DNA of 35,899 nt from Bacteroides sp. (lineage in GTDB: Bacteria > Bacteroidota > Bacteroidia > Bacteroidales > Muribaculaceae), in assembly GCA_014801235.1 (NCBI GenBank), contig JAAVEM010000027.1, positions 11,569 through 47,467 of the forward strand, given 5' to 3'. Position numbers and translations under genes: made by a program. The notes below the pieces were generated by a model, which saw only the letters and a program-made list of their open reading frames with translations, was not told the origin of the DNA and did no database searches. Below are positions 26,801-35,070 of the stretch, piece by piece. Within the stretch, counting starts at the first letter, position 1; every line of letters starts with the position of its first letter.

Positions 26801-27337
26801 ATGCGACCAATTTTTCTTATAGGATATATGGGGTGCGGCAAATCTACTCTGGGCCGCACCGTCAGCGCCATGACCGGAATACAATTCATCGACCTCGACT
26901 CATATATCGAGGGGCGGTTCCGCATGACGGTCAGCGCCTTATTCGCCGAAAGAGGAGAAGACGGATTCCGTGACATCGAGCGTGCCATGCTCCATGAAGT
27001 GGGCGAATTTGAGAATGTGCTCGTGGCGTGCGGAGGAGGAACTCCCTGCTTCTTCGACAACATGGAATGGATGAACGCCCACGGCACCACCGTGTTTCTC
27101 GACACTTCGATCGACAAGCTGTTCGCCCGATTGAAGCGGGGAAAACACAAACGCCCCCTCATCGCCGATAAAAACGACGACGAACTGCTCGAATTCATAA
27201 ACCGAGCGTTGGAAGGGAGAATGGCTCACTATTCTAAGGCTGCTGAAGTGTTCAAGTCCGACATGCTCGACAATGAAGCCGAGAAATCCCACACAGCGCA
27301 GCGATTTATTGACCAATTCAATATCACCCCGGTATGA
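26801..27337 (+). CDS. aroK: Shikimate kinase
   Basis: 178 residues from the ATG at 26801; the ORF track begins three codons earlier at a TTG. Phosphorylates shikimate with ATP in aromatic amino acid synthesis. Walker A GYMGCGKST, substrate Asp pair in FIDLDSYIE, Arg in GFRDIER, the GGG loop in VACGGGTPCF, and the lid Arg in HKRPLIAD. Its stop overlaps the start of the next gene (ATGA at 27334). Confidence 0.93.
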   Translation: MRPIFLIGYMGCGKSTLGRTVSAMTGIQFIDLDSYIEGRFRMTVSALFAERGEDGFRDIERAMLHEVGEFENVLVACGGGTPCFFDNMEWMNAHGTTVFLDTSIDKLFARLKRGKHKRPLIADKNDDELLEFINRALEGRMAHYSKAAEVFKSDMLDNEAEKSHTAQRFIDQFNITPV

Positions 27338-28509
27338 ACGACCCCGTTATGACGCCTCAGCCCCAGCCGGTCGAGGTGGCTGAAAAAAATAAGAAACTTG
27401 TCATTGGACTACCCGCATCGCTTTCGCCCTCTGAACGCCGCTTTCCTCTCACCCCCGAAGCGGTGGCGATTATGATTGATAACGGCTACCGTGTGAAGCT
27501 CGAAGAAAACGCCGGAGCTTCAATACAGTACACCGATATGCAGTACATGAAAGCCGGAGCCGAAGTCGTGTCGCGCAAAGAGGCTTTCGCCTGCGACATC
27601 GTCATCTATATTCCCGCCATAACCACCGCCGAAATAAGCATGATGAAACGAAACGCCGTTCTGATGTCGCTCTTTCATGCAGGCAAAAACGCTCAGGACA
27701 CATTCAAGGCGCTTATTAAACGCAACATCGTGTATATCGCAATCGACCTGATTTGCGATGCCGACGGCAACGCTCCGTTTGCCGACATTCTTGCCGAAGT
27801 CGACGGTAGAGCCACGATAGCTCTCGGCTCGGCGATGCTCATAGGTCCCGACTTCGGAAAGGGGATTCTGCTTGGAGGAGTGTCGGGAATCGTACCATGC
27901 GAAGTCACCATCATCGGTTCGGGAATAGCGGCGTGCGCGGCGGCTTCGTCAGCTATCGGCATCGGAGCCACGGTCAGAATGTTTGACAACGACATCTACC
28001 GCTTAAGACGCGCGCGGCAAATCGCAGGACCGGGACTCATCACATCGGCGCTCCACCCCAAAGTGCTTGGCGGCGCCCTGCGCAGCGCCGACATTGTAGC
28101 CGTGACCCCCACGGCAAACCGTTGCGTGATAGAAGCCGAGGATGTCAACATTATGAAGTCGGGAGTGATAATCATGGACCTCACCGGCGACGAATCCCTC
28201 ACCTTCCCGTCGCTTCCGCAGATACCCATATCTACCGGAGTGCCGCCCAAGCCCGCCAAGGGGGGAAGAGTGTGTTTCACCTCTATCGGAAACGCCGTGC
28301 CGCGAACTGCGGCGATGGCGCTCAGCAACACTTTCATCGCCACTCTCGACGAGATCATGCGCTGTGACGGCATAACCAACTGCCTGAGAATGCACGGCGG
28401 CATTCAGAAAGCTGTAATCACTTTCTTCGGCAAGCTCGTGAATCACCGTGCCGCGCGCGAAGCCGACATGCGCGCCATTGACATCCACATTCTTCTAAAC
28501 TGCTCTTGA
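27334..28509 (+). CDS. Alanine dehydrogenase/transhydrogenase-alpha-like protein, divergent active site
   Basis: 391 residues with the AlaDH/PNT N-terminal domain (PASLSPSERRFPLTPEAVAIM) and an NAD-binding Rossmann domain (VTIIGSGIAACAAASSAIG, then the Asp in RMFDND). The family includes alanine dehydrogenase and the NAD-binding subunit of transhydrogenase. Compared with my recollection of the M. tuberculosis enzyme, the Arg (ERRFPLTP), His (LFHAG) and late Asp (IIMDLTGD) are kept. The catalytic Lys of KVKEP is not: the same stretch reads DIVIYIPAI. The activity is therefore uncertain. Coupled to aroK by a 4-nt overlap and followed 3 nt later by rnhA. Confidence 0.6.
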   Translation: MNDPVMTPQPQPVEVAEKNKKLVIGLPASLSPSERRFPLTPEAVAIMIDNGYRVKLEENAGASIQYTDMQYMKAGAEVVSRKEAFACDIVIYIPAITTAEISMMKRNAVLMSLFHAGKNAQDTFKALIKRNIVYIAIDLICDADGNAPFADILAEVDGRATIALGSAMLIGPDFGKGILLGGVSGIVPCEVTIIGSGIAACAAASSAIGIGATVRMFDNDIYRLRRARQIAGPGLITSALHPKVLGGALRSADIVAVTPTANRCVIEAEDVNIMKSGVIIMDLTGDESLTFPSLPQIPISTGVPPKPAKGGRVCFTSIGNAVPRTAAMALSNTFIATLDEIMRCDGITNCLRMHGGIQKAVITFFGKLVNHRAAREADMRAIDIHILLNCS

Positions 28510-28512
28510 AAC

Positions 28513-29154
28513 ATGGCTCACAGAAAATTTTACGTCGTTTGGGTTGGACATAGCCCCGGCATATATGATAGCTGGGAGGAGTGCAAGGCTCAGGTGGAGA
28601 ATTTTCCCGGAGCGCGCTTCAAGTCATTTGCCTCTCAGGACGAGGCGACCGCTGCATACCGCGGCGATCCCGCCGACGAGATGTATGCCCTCCGGGCTAT
28701 AGCCTCGCGTTCAAAACAGGTTGTGAACTATTCGATGTTTCCCGAAATAAGAACCGACGCCATCGCAGTCGACGCCGCTTGCGCCGGAAATCCCGGGAAG
28801 ATGGAGTATCGGGGCGTGGAAGTGGCGACGGGCAATGAAATTTTCCATCTTGGTCCGCTTGACGACGGAACTAACAACGTGGGCGAATTTCTGGCGCTGG
28901 TCCATGCGCTGGCGCTGTGCAAGAAAAACGGCGACACCTCGACACCGATTTATTCCGACAGCCGCACCGCGCAGTCATGGGTGAAAAGAAGAAAAGCCAA
29001 GACAAGCCTGGCTCCCACTCCGCGAAATGCGAAAATATTTGAACTTATACAACGCGCCGAATACTGGCTTGCCAATAACACCCCCGTCAATCCCATCCTT
29101 AAGTGGGACACTGAGTCGTGGGGAGAAATTCCCGCCGATTTCGGGCGAAAGTGA
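28513..29154 (+). CDS. rnhA: Ribonuclease H with viroplasmin-type N-terminal domain
   Basis: 213 residues. The N-terminal ~45 residues (KFYVVWVGHSPGIYDSWEECK, then FKSFASQDEA) form the small hybrid-binding domain found in eukaryotic RNase H1 and caulimovirus viroplasmin. The C-terminal RNase H domain (~75-205) has three of the acidic residues: Asp in AVDAACAGN, Glu in NNVGEFLAL and Asp in IYSDSRTAQ. It degrades RNA in RNA-DNA hybrids. It ends 15 nt from the converging korC gene; no terminator seen between them. Confidence 0.92.
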   Translation: MAHRKFYVVWVGHSPGIYDSWEECKAQVENFPGARFKSFASQDEATAAYRGDPADEMYALRAIASRSKQVVNYSMFPEIRTDAIAVDAACAGNPGKMEYRGVEVATGNEIFHLGPLDDGTNNVGEFLALVHALALCKKNGDTSTPIYSDSRTAQSWVKRRKAKTSLAPTPRNAKIFELIQRAEYWLANNTPVNPILKWDTESWGEIPADFGRK

Positions 29155-29169
29155 ATAAACGCCCCTGTA

Positions 29170-29712
29170 TCAGTCGGGCTTCACGAGCGCCATGCCGCGT
29201 TCAATCGCAGCCTCATTCAAGGCTATCAAATGGTGGTGGCGTTCGGGAAGGGTCTTCTTAAGCCCTTTGATCACCGCTTCCATCGGCACGAGTTCCTTTA
29301 TGCCGAGCAATGCGCCGAGCACAACCATGTTATAGGTTTTTGAATTGCCCATTCCAAATGTTGCCTCCATCGCATTCACTTCATGAATCTTAATATCGGA
29401 GCGCTCGGGACGGCGATGAATGCCATAGGAATCATAGATGAGCGTGCCGCCGGGCTTCACGTGTGACTCAAACTTGTCAAGGCTCTGCTGATTGAGCGCC
29501 ACGACTGTATCATAGCTGTCAAGCACCGGAGAGCTGATGGGAGAATCGCTGAGAATCACAGTGACGTTGGCGGTTCCTCCACGCTGTTCAGGTCCATAAG
29601 CCGGCATCCAGGTCACCTCAAGCCCGTCCATAAGAGCCGCATATGCAAGAATTTTGCCCATTGAGAGCACACCCTGTCCGCCGAATCCGGCTATAACGAT
29701 TTCCTCTTTCAT
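29170..29712 (-). CDS. korC: 2-oxoacid:ferredoxin oxidoreductase, gamma subunit
   Basis: 180 residues. GFGGQGVLSMGKILAYAA and YGPEQRGGTANVTVILSD are the marks of the POR/KOR/VOR gamma domain. Part of an enzyme that oxidatively decarboxylates 2-oxoacids to acyl-CoA with reduction of ferredoxin, or runs in reverse in anaerobes. Last gene of a D-A-B-C operon; its start overlaps korB by four bases (ATGA). The symbol follows KOR order; a branched-chain (VOR) specificity is equally possible. Confidence 0.8.
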   Translation of the reverse strand: MKEEIVIAGFGGQGVLSMGKILAYAALMDGLEVTWMPAYGPEQRGGTANVTVILSDSPISSPVLDSYDTVVALNQQSLDKFESHVKPGGTLIYDSYGIHRRPERSDIKIHEVNAMEATFGMGNSKTYNMVVLGALLGIKELVPMEAVIKGLKKTLPERHHHLIALNEAAIERGMALVKPD

Positions 29713-30479
29713 TCTTCTGTGGTGTTTTTTATATCCCCGAGCGGATATTTGACAAACATATTTTCAACCATCCACTTGTTGGCATCGGCAGGCGACATCT
29801 TCCATCCCGAAGCGCACGTGCTCACGACTTCCACTACCGACGTCCCTAGCCCCTTCATCGAATTAAGAAACGCCTTCTTAATCGCATTCTTGGTTTTTCT
29901 AACGCACGCCGGATTGTGGACCGCCTGGCGGGTCACATAACAGGTTCCGTCGAGTTCGGCGAATATGTTGCTTATCTTGAGGGGAAATCCGTTAAGGTCA
30001 ACACGACGTCCGTAAGGGGTGGTACTGGTCTTCATTCCCTCGAGAGTAGTGGGAGCCATCTGTCCTCCGGTCATGCCATATATACCGTTATTGATGAAAA
30101 TAATGGCTATGTTCTCGCCTCGGTTTGCGGCGTGGATAGACTCGCAGGTGCCTATGGCGGCAAGGTCGCCGTCGCCTTGATAAGTGAACACCATCAGGTC
30201 GGGACGCAAGCGCTTGACAGCGGTGGCAATCGCGGGAGCGCGTCCGTGAGCTGCCTCTATCCAGTCGACATCCACATATCGGTAGGCAAACACAGCGCAG
30301 CCCACAGGAGCAATGCCCACAGTTTTGTCTTCAAGCCCAAGCTCTTCAACCACTTCGGCAATCAGCTTGTGAACCACTCCGTGGCTGCAACCGGGACAAT
30401 AGTGCATCGTCTCGTCGGTAAGCAACTTCGGGCGTGAATAAACTTTATTCTCAGGTTTTACTATTTCGTTGATATCCAT
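29709..30479 (-). CDS. korB: 2-oxoacid:ferredoxin oxidoreductase, beta (TPP) subunit
   Basis: 256 residues. CPGCSHGVVHKLIAE at the N-terminus and the thiamine diphosphate/Mg motif GDGDLAAIGTCE...NNGIYGMTGGQ are characteristic of the beta subunit. Begins 18 nt after korA. Confidence 0.85.
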   Translation of the reverse strand: MDINEIVKPENKVYSRPKLLTDETMHYCPGCSHGVVHKLIAEVVEELGLEDKTVGIAPVGCAVFAYRYVDVDWIEAAHGRAPAIATAVKRLRPDLMVFTYQGDGDLAAIGTCESIHAANRGENIAIIFINNGIYGMTGGQMAPTTLEGMKTSTTPYGRRVDLNGFPLKISNIFAELDGTCYVTRQAVHNPACVRKTKNAIKKAFLNSMKGLGTSVVEVVSTCASGWKMSPADANKWMVENMFVKYPLGDIKNTTEE

Positions 30480-30497
30480 TGTGACAAAACCTAAATG

Positions 30498-31586
30498 TTA
30501 AGAATTAGCCTCGGGAAACCTGTCGAAGAATGCGTCAAGCACTTCCTGAGGATTTGGAACGATTCCTCCGAGTCGTCCGAAGTGGTAAACCGGGACTCTG
30601 TCATGACACGCCAGCCTCACGTCTTCAATCATCTGACCGGCGTTCAGTTCCACCACAAGGATGCCTTTAACGTGGGAAGAGATGCGTTCAATCTCGGCGG
30701 ACGGGAAAGGCCACAAAGTGATCGGTCTTAAAATTCCGAGTTTGACACCCCGTGAGCGCGCCACTTCGACGGCTTTCTGACATATACGGGCTATAGAGCC
30801 GAATGCCACCAATAGATAGTCGGCATCCTCGATGTCATAGGTCTGGAATCTCACTTCGTTCTCCTCTATGACACGATATTTTTCCTGAAGACGGTCATTT
30901 ATAACCTCCATTGCGGCAGGTTCGAGTTCAAGTGTGGTCACTATATTCCTGTCGCGGAACGACGGCTTGCCGGTGACAGCCCAGGGACATTGACGCGCCA
31001 CTTCCTCGTTGGTGCGTCGCGCGCGCTGCGGCGGAAGCACCACCTTTTCCATCATCTGACCAACGATTCCGTCGGCGAGGATTATCGCGGGAGTGCGGTA
31101 TTTAAACGCCAGGTCAAATCCCAGGAAAACGAAATCAGCCATCTCCTGCACCGAAGAGGGGGCAAGAGTTATCAAGCGGTAGTCGCCGTGACCGCCACCC
31201 TTCGTAGCCTGAAAATAATCGGCTTGCGAAGGCTGTATGGTGCCAAGACCGGGACCGCCTCTCATGACATTAATTATAAGCGCCGGCAGTTCGGCAGCCG
31301 CAATATAGCTTATCCCCTCCTGCTTAAGGCTCACGCCCGGCGAAGAAGAGGAGGTGAACACGGCTTTACCGCAAGAGGCGCCTCCGTAGACCATGTTGAT
31401 GGCGGCGACTTCGCTTTCTGCCTGGAGCACCACCATTCCGGTAGTTTCCCAAGGCATTTGCTCCTCAAGAGTTTCAAGCACTTCGCTCTGAGGCGTGATC
31501 GGATAACCGAAATATCCGTCGGCTCCATATCTTATGGCTGCATGGGCTATCGCCTCATTGCCTTTCATCAGTCTTGTTTCTTCCAT
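30498..31586 (-). CDS. korA: 2-oxoacid:ferredoxin oxidoreductase, alpha subunit (KOR/VOR type)
   Basis: 362 residues. The N-terminal pyrimidine-binding domain has MKGNEAIAHAAIRYGADGYF and GYPITPQSEVLETL; then the SSSPGVSLKQEG loop and the C-terminal domain (PFPSAEIERI, VVELNAGQMIEDVRL). In Bacteroidales this gene is often labelled VorB (branched 2-oxoacids) or KorA (2-oxoglutarate); the sequence does not settle which. It follows the ferredoxin subunit by 23 nt. Confidence 0.85.
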   Translation of the reverse strand: MEETRLMKGNEAIAHAAIRYGADGYFGYPITPQSEVLETLEEQMPWETTGMVVLQAESEVAAINMVYGGASCGKAVFTSSSSPGVSLKQEGISYIAAAELPALIINVMRGGPGLGTIQPSQADYFQATKGGGHGDYRLITLAPSSVQEMADFVFLGFDLAFKYRTPAIILADGIVGQMMEKVVLPPQRARRTNEEVARQCPWAVTGKPSFRDRNIVTTLELEPAAMEVINDRLQEKYRVIEENEVRFQTYDIEDADYLLVAFGSIARICQKAVEVARSRGVKLGILRPITLWPFPSAEIERISSHVKGILVVELNAGQMIEDVRLACHDRVPVYHFGRLGGIVPNPQEVLDAFFDRFPEANS

Positions 31587-31609
31587 CTTTTTTTGCTCTT
31601 GATTGCCGC

Positions 31610-31840
31610 CTAACGTTCCACCTTTCGATACACCTCAATACAACCGTCGGGACACACAATGGCACAACTGGCACATCCAATACAGGCATCAGCATTCAAC
31701 ATATAGGCATAATGGTAACCGCGATTATTAACTTCATTGGGCTGGAGAGCAAGCACATCGGCAGGACAAGCTACGACACACAAGTCGCAACCTTTACATC
31801 TCTCCTCGTCGACAACTACTGCGCCTTGTATTTTTGACAT
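31610..31840 (-). CDS. korD: 2-oxoacid:ferredoxin oxidoreductase, ferredoxin-like delta subunit
   Basis: 76 residues with two 4Fe-4S binding motifs: CKGCDLCVVACP and CIGCASCAIVCP. It carries electrons between the oxidoreductase core and external ferredoxin. First gene of the operon; a -7 element (TATATTTG) lies at 31879-31886. Confidence 0.88.
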   Translation of the reverse strand: MSKIQGAVVVDEERCKGCDLCVVACPADVLALQPNEVNNRGYHYAYMLNADACIGCASCAIVCPDGCIEVYRKVER

Positions 31841-31878
31841 TGTTATATTTTTTGAATGTGTTGTGGAAAACTCCGAGA

Positions 31879-31886
31879 CAAATATA
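31879..31886 (-). promoter_or_regulatory. -7 element before korDABC
   Basis: Minus strand TATATTTG, ~39 nt before the korD ATG. No clear -33 element. Confidence 0.4.
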
Positions 31887-31934
31887 CGGAAAAAATGTTA
31901 TTAAACATAACTTTTTACAAGTAGTTAACTTATT

Positions 31935-31965
31935 GCACACAAGCACAAACAATGTGCTTGTGTGC
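31935..31965. other. Perfect 13-bp stem-loop
   Basis: GCACACAAGCACA and TGTGCTTGTGTGC with an AACAA loop. It lies between the terminator of the type IX gene and the korD promoter and has no T-tract, so it may be an operator or a backup terminator. Confidence 0.5.
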
Positions 31966-32008
31966 CGTAGCGCCCTGACTTGCCAAGCTCTATGAGCAAT
32001 ATAAAGCC

Positions 32009-32040
32009 GTCAGGCTCCCCGCCGAAACGGGAAGCCTGAC
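32009..32040 (-). terminator. Terminator of the type IX-like secreted protein gene
   Basis: Minus strand GTCAGGCTTCCCG pairs with CGGGGAGCCTGAC (one wobble), loop TTTCGG, followed by the weakly U-rich GGCTTTATATT. It is 23 nt after the stop at 32063. Confidence 0.65.
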
Positions 32041-32062
32041 TATATCTGAGCTTCAAGACACG

Positions 32063-33946
32063 CTAATTTATGATGATTTTTACAGGCGCTTGCGACGAGC
32101 CGGTCGACAGCAGATAGCACCCGGCGGGCAACGAGCCTACAGCATAGGAAGAGGCGCGGTGTTTTATCTCGCGCAGCTTCTGCCCGGCAAGATTATAGAG
32201 AGCGATACCGTCAACCTCCGCCCCGAGCCTTATGACTCCGCCCGAATAGGAAGCCGTGACGTCACGATTGAAAACATCGCTATCAATGATTGCGGTTGAA
32301 AGTATATTCACGCGATAAACACCCATTCCACCGTTTCCCGCATACATCACGAGCCGCCCTCCTCCGGTCGACACCGTGGCTCGGCTATAAGACTCGTCGG
32401 GGATATAGAGAACCTGACACGACTGATAGCGGTTGGTGGACAATCCTGTGTCTCCTCCAAGCAGCCACACTTTTTTATGATTCGAGAAATCGTCGGTGAC
32501 CGACGGAGTGGACACGATCTGCACCCCGGTGCCGCGCGTGGCGTCTATCCCTTGACCGTAGGCAAGAAATTGCATATCCTCCACCTTGAAAGTCGACACG
32601 CCCGCCGGCATAGGGAAAGTTTTGGTGACCATGCTTTCGCAATTGCCGAAATGCCCTATGACTTCGCAGGAACTCCCGGCAACGAATCGATACAGCATAG
32701 GAGAGATCCACGGATCGGAGGTCTGCGCCGGAGCGGAATGGAAATAGAAGCAGTCATTACCCACCGGAGTGATGTGGCTGTAAAATTCATCGATGTTGAA
32801 CTGGCTCTCCGCCGCGTCAAGCGATTTCACATAATCGACATAGGAAACACTCTTCTCTGCCTTAGAGCCGCTGACCGACCAACGCCACACGGGCATCTTG
32901 CCGCCACCTTGAATATTTACCTTCAATGCTCCTCCATGGGAATAATCCACGCCATACATTTTGAAATTCCCGCTCTTTATGCTCCCCTCTACCGTGAGGT
33001 CAAGAGGACGCGCCGACGAACGGTCATCCGAGCGGTCATCCTCCATCTGGAAAACAAGTGTCGGGGTCACGCTTTCCGTGTCTACCGAAACATTGTCAAG
33101 ATTCAGCGTGTAGAGATTTATCTGTGTCACATATCTCTTCTCGCTCTGATTGCAGATAGTGAAAAAATATGGAGTGCCGTCGTCATCGGTTTTTATCCAG
33201 TTCATGGCATAGGTTAGCATCCAGTTGCCCGATTCAAAACCATTCACAGGGTCAGGAGCGCGCACCCACAGCATCGGCAGCTCCTCGCCGGTGAGCAAGT
33301 CATATCTGACGAGCCACAGACGCGTCTGGTCAGTTTTCCAGCCCGAAATATATCCCGAGCTTCCGCGGGCAATGTAAGCTATGTCGTTTTTCACCACCAT
33401 GCTCTGATTGGGCGTGAAAACATCAGCCGATATGTCATTCTGGTTATCGTGGGGATAGTCGATCATCTTCGCCACCCTGTTGCCGGTATTGACCGAGCGG
33501 AACCACACCGACTTCAACTGCATGGTCTTTCCTACGCCCAGCTCCACTTCATCAAAGGCAGTAGCGTCTTCAAGCGGCTCATAGGGCTCCACCTCCTTCT
33601 CACCGTAGGTCACTGTGCGATCCATCCCATAATAATAAGTGCCGTTCTCAAATATGCGCCAATAATAAGTGCCGTTGACACGATTGGATTTATTCATTGA
33701 GATAGTTGTAGGATAGGACTTCGGAGTCTTATACCCAAATCCGTCAATGACACTGAAATCAGAGTATTTCGATAATTCTACCACAACTTTAACACCGGTC
33801 GTTCCCTCTCGCAACGTGAATTCGGCATTTCCATCGCTTGTGACAGTCGACGTTGCATTTCTAACGGACAATTCGACTTCGGCATAAGCAATCATGCCGT
33901 TAATACATACAAAGGCTATCGCTGCCAATAATCTTTTTAATTTCAT
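32063..33946 (-). CDS. Secreted protein with type IX-like C-terminal sorting domain
   Basis: 627 residues with a signal peptide (KLKRLLAAIAFVCINGMIAYAE). The middle consists of repeated beta-rich blade-like blocks (WLVRYDLLTGEELP, VWLLGGDTGLS, LVMYAGNGGMGVYRVN) suggesting a beta-propeller. The last ~75 residues (IALYNLAGQKLREIK, LPAGCYLLS, KIIIN) match the pattern of type IX secretion sorting domains of Bacteroidetes. Inferred to be exported through the outer membrane and surface-attached or released. The ligand is unknown. The upstream region is a tandemly duplicated promoter (33951-34074). Confidence 0.7.
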   Translation of the reverse strand: MKLKRLLAAIAFVCINGMIAYAEVELSVRNATSTVTSDGNAEFTLREGTTGVKVVVELSKYSDFSVIDGFGYKTPKSYPTTISMNKSNRVNGTYYWRIFENGTYYYGMDRTVTYGEKEVEPYEPLEDATAFDEVELGVGKTMQLKSVWFRSVNTGNRVAKMIDYPHDNQNDISADVFTPNQSMVVKNDIAYIARGSSGYISGWKTDQTRLWLVRYDLLTGEELPMLWVRAPDPVNGFESGNWMLTYAMNWIKTDDDGTPYFFTICNQSEKRYVTQINLYTLNLDNVSVDTESVTPTLVFQMEDDRSDDRSSARPLDLTVEGSIKSGNFKMYGVDYSHGGALKVNIQGGGKMPVWRWSVSGSKAEKSVSYVDYVKSLDAAESQFNIDEFYSHITPVGNDCFYFHSAPAQTSDPWISPMLYRFVAGSSCEVIGHFGNCESMVTKTFPMPAGVSTFKVEDMQFLAYGQGIDATRGTGVQIVSTPSVTDDFSNHKKVWLLGGDTGLSTNRYQSCQVLYIPDESYSRATVSTGGGRLVMYAGNGGMGVYRVNILSTAIIDSDVFNRDVTASYSGGVIRLGAEVDGIALYNLAGQKLREIKHRASSYAVGSLPAGCYLLSTGSSQAPVKIIIN

Positions 33947-33950
33947 AGGA

Positions 33951-34074
33951 AAAACTATTATGATATTAGAAAAGGCAATAAGACAAAAACGTCTAATTAC
34001 ACCAACTCAGTCAAAATATTATGATATCCCGAAGAGCTGATGTGGCAAAAGTATCTAATTATATCAATCCATCC
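33951..34074 (-). promoter_or_regulatory. Tandemly duplicated promoter region of the type IX-like gene
   Basis: Two adjacent 62-bp imperfect copies (33951-34012 and 34013-34074) share TATTATGATAT, a CAAAA core and TCTAATTA. Both carry, on the minus strand, a TTTTG -33-like element exactly 20 nt from a -7-like element. The distal copy has TACTTTTG, which fits the consensus; the proximal one has CGTTTTTG, which lacks the TA and looks decayed. Confidence 0.5.
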
Positions 34075-34154
34075 AAAACATTGCCACACTAATTTTCAAA
34101 AAAATTAACCATATTCCTAAAATTGGATTTTTCTTCAAAAAATCTCACCCAAAA

Positions 34155-34186
34155 TTTGGATAATACGAAAAAACATCATAACTTTG
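34155..34186 (+). promoter_or_regulatory. Promoter of tRNA-Asp
   Basis: TTTG at 34155-34158, 20-nt spacer, TAACTTTG at 34179-34186. Near-perfect consensus; transcription would start near 34193, ~36 nt before the tRNA. Confidence 0.75.
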
Positions 34187-34228
34187 CACTCGCAAAACAG
34201 GAGAGACTGTTTCAAGAAAATAAAAAAT

Positions 34229-34302
34229 GGTGCGTTAGTTCAGTTGGTTAGAATACATGCCTGTCACGCATGGGGTCACGGGTTCGAGTCCCGTACGCAC
34301 CG
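34229..34302 (+). tRNA. tRNA-Asp (anticodon GTC)
   Basis: A 74-nt cloverleaf: acceptor GGTGCGT/ACGCACC with discriminator G, anticodon stem CATGC/GCATG around the loop CTGTCAC (anticodon GTC), and T arm ACGGG-TTCGAGT-CCCGT. The CCA end is not encoded. It has its own promoter and terminator. The ORF called at 34257-34637 starts inside this tRNA and is not a gene. Confidence 0.97.
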
Positions 34303-34315
34303 CTGAGGAGAGAGG

Positions 34316-34361
34316 AACTCGGATAATTGCAAAGCCAAGCTTTCATTATCCGAGTTTTTTT
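34316..34361 (+). terminator. Terminator of tRNA-Asp
   Basis: AACTCGGATAAT pairs with ATTATCCGAGTT, with an inner AAAGC/GCTTT stem, followed by a run of T. Confidence 0.9.
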
Positions 34362-34376
34362 GTATATACTCCCTCA

Positions 34377-34424
34377 CCACCCCTACACCAACGTAGGAAC
34401 ATCGCACACGAAGTCAAATTGCCC
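34377..34424. repeat. Degenerate copy of the ACATCGC palindromic repeat
   Basis: ACCAACGTAGGAACATCGC followed by GAAGTCAAATTGCC aligns with the repeat units at 34.75-34.88 kb and 35.79-35.83 kb (AATGCAGGGACATCGC, GATGTC, ATTGCC). It opens the ~1.5-kb gene-free repeat zone that runs to the window end. Confidence 0.5.
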
Positions 34425-34616
34425 GACACCGACACCCACACCCACACCGACACCCACACCGACACCCACACTGACACCCACACCGACATCGACACCGAAC
34501 ACGCTACCGACGAACTCCTCCCCAGCGACATCGGACACGCTTTCGACGAATCCCTCCCCAGCGACATCGGACACGCTTTCGACGGATTCCTCCCCGCCGA
34601 CATCGGAGATGTCGAG
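34425..34616. repeat. Nested 12-bp/36-bp tandem array
   Basis: The first part is a (GACACCGACACC / GACACCCACACC) 12-bp array. It grades into four ~36-bp units at 34482, 34518, 34554 and 34590 (GACATCGGACACGCTTTCGA with CTCCCCAGC). Because 36 is a multiple of 3, several frames stay open and give low-complexity TPTPTP or VGVGVG peptides; none has a proper start, so I read this as non-coding. Confidence 0.75.
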
Positions 34617-34958
34617 ATATGCGAAACCCCACGCTGACAAATCAGCGTGGGGCAAAAACATCCAATCACAACCCCCAACATCGGAGATGTTGAATAAAGC
34701 AGAGACATCGCAAACTCCCGTCAACGCACAACATTCATCCGCACTCCAATGTAGGGACATCGCAAACTCACGTCACCACACAACATTCAATCCGCACTCC
34801 AATGTAGGGACATCGCAAACTCACGTCACCGCGCAACATTCAATCCGCACTCCAATGCAGGGACATCGCGCGCGATGTCCGATTGCCGCCGGAGACATGT
34901 CAGCCTCCTGACAACGCCCCATGAACATCCCATCACCTTGATCGGTACCCTTGCTATA
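34590..34958. repeat. Long direct repeat, copy 1
   Basis: Matches 35638-35899 closely, apart from different numbers of the internal 52/53-bp units. The last 77 bp (34882-34958) are identical to 35823-35899. It contains the hairpins CGACATC-GGA-GATGTCG, CCCCACGCTGA-CAAA-TCAGCGTGGGG (34627-34652) and CAACATC-GGA-GATGTTG. Confidence 0.85.
34702..34880. repeat. 52/53-bp tandem repeats ending in a 20-bp palindrome
   Basis: Units begin CAACATTCAATCCGCACTCC at 34729, 34781 and 34834, preceded by a partial unit. Each contains AATGTAGGGACATCGC. The last unit ends in the perfect palindrome GGACATCGCGCGCGATGTCC (34861-34880). Confidence 0.8.
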
Positions 34959-35070
34959 TCTCTCCCCGGGCATCCCGTCGCCGTAGGCGGCGTTCATGTT
35001 AGACCCGGGGCGGAGTCCTCGGAGAGGGCGACGTCCCGGGGAATACGCAAAGCACAGCAGAGTTCCCCGT

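Noticed and set aside
34229-34302. tRNA-linked genomic island
   Set aside because: No integrase, no duplicated tRNA end and no cargo genes are visible downstream within the window.
34257-34637. 126-residue ORF rich in DTHTDTHT and SDIGHAFD repeats
   Set aside because: Its start codon is inside tRNA-Asp and it reads through the tRNA terminator; the apparent protein repeats come from the 12/36-bp DNA array, open in several frames.
34702-34880. 52/53-bp units as a CRISPR array
   Set aside because: Units are contiguous without unique spacers.
34327-34911. 194-residue Pro/Thr-rich ORF
   Set aside because: Starts within the tRNA terminator and crosses three different repeat arrays; no signal peptide logic or homology.
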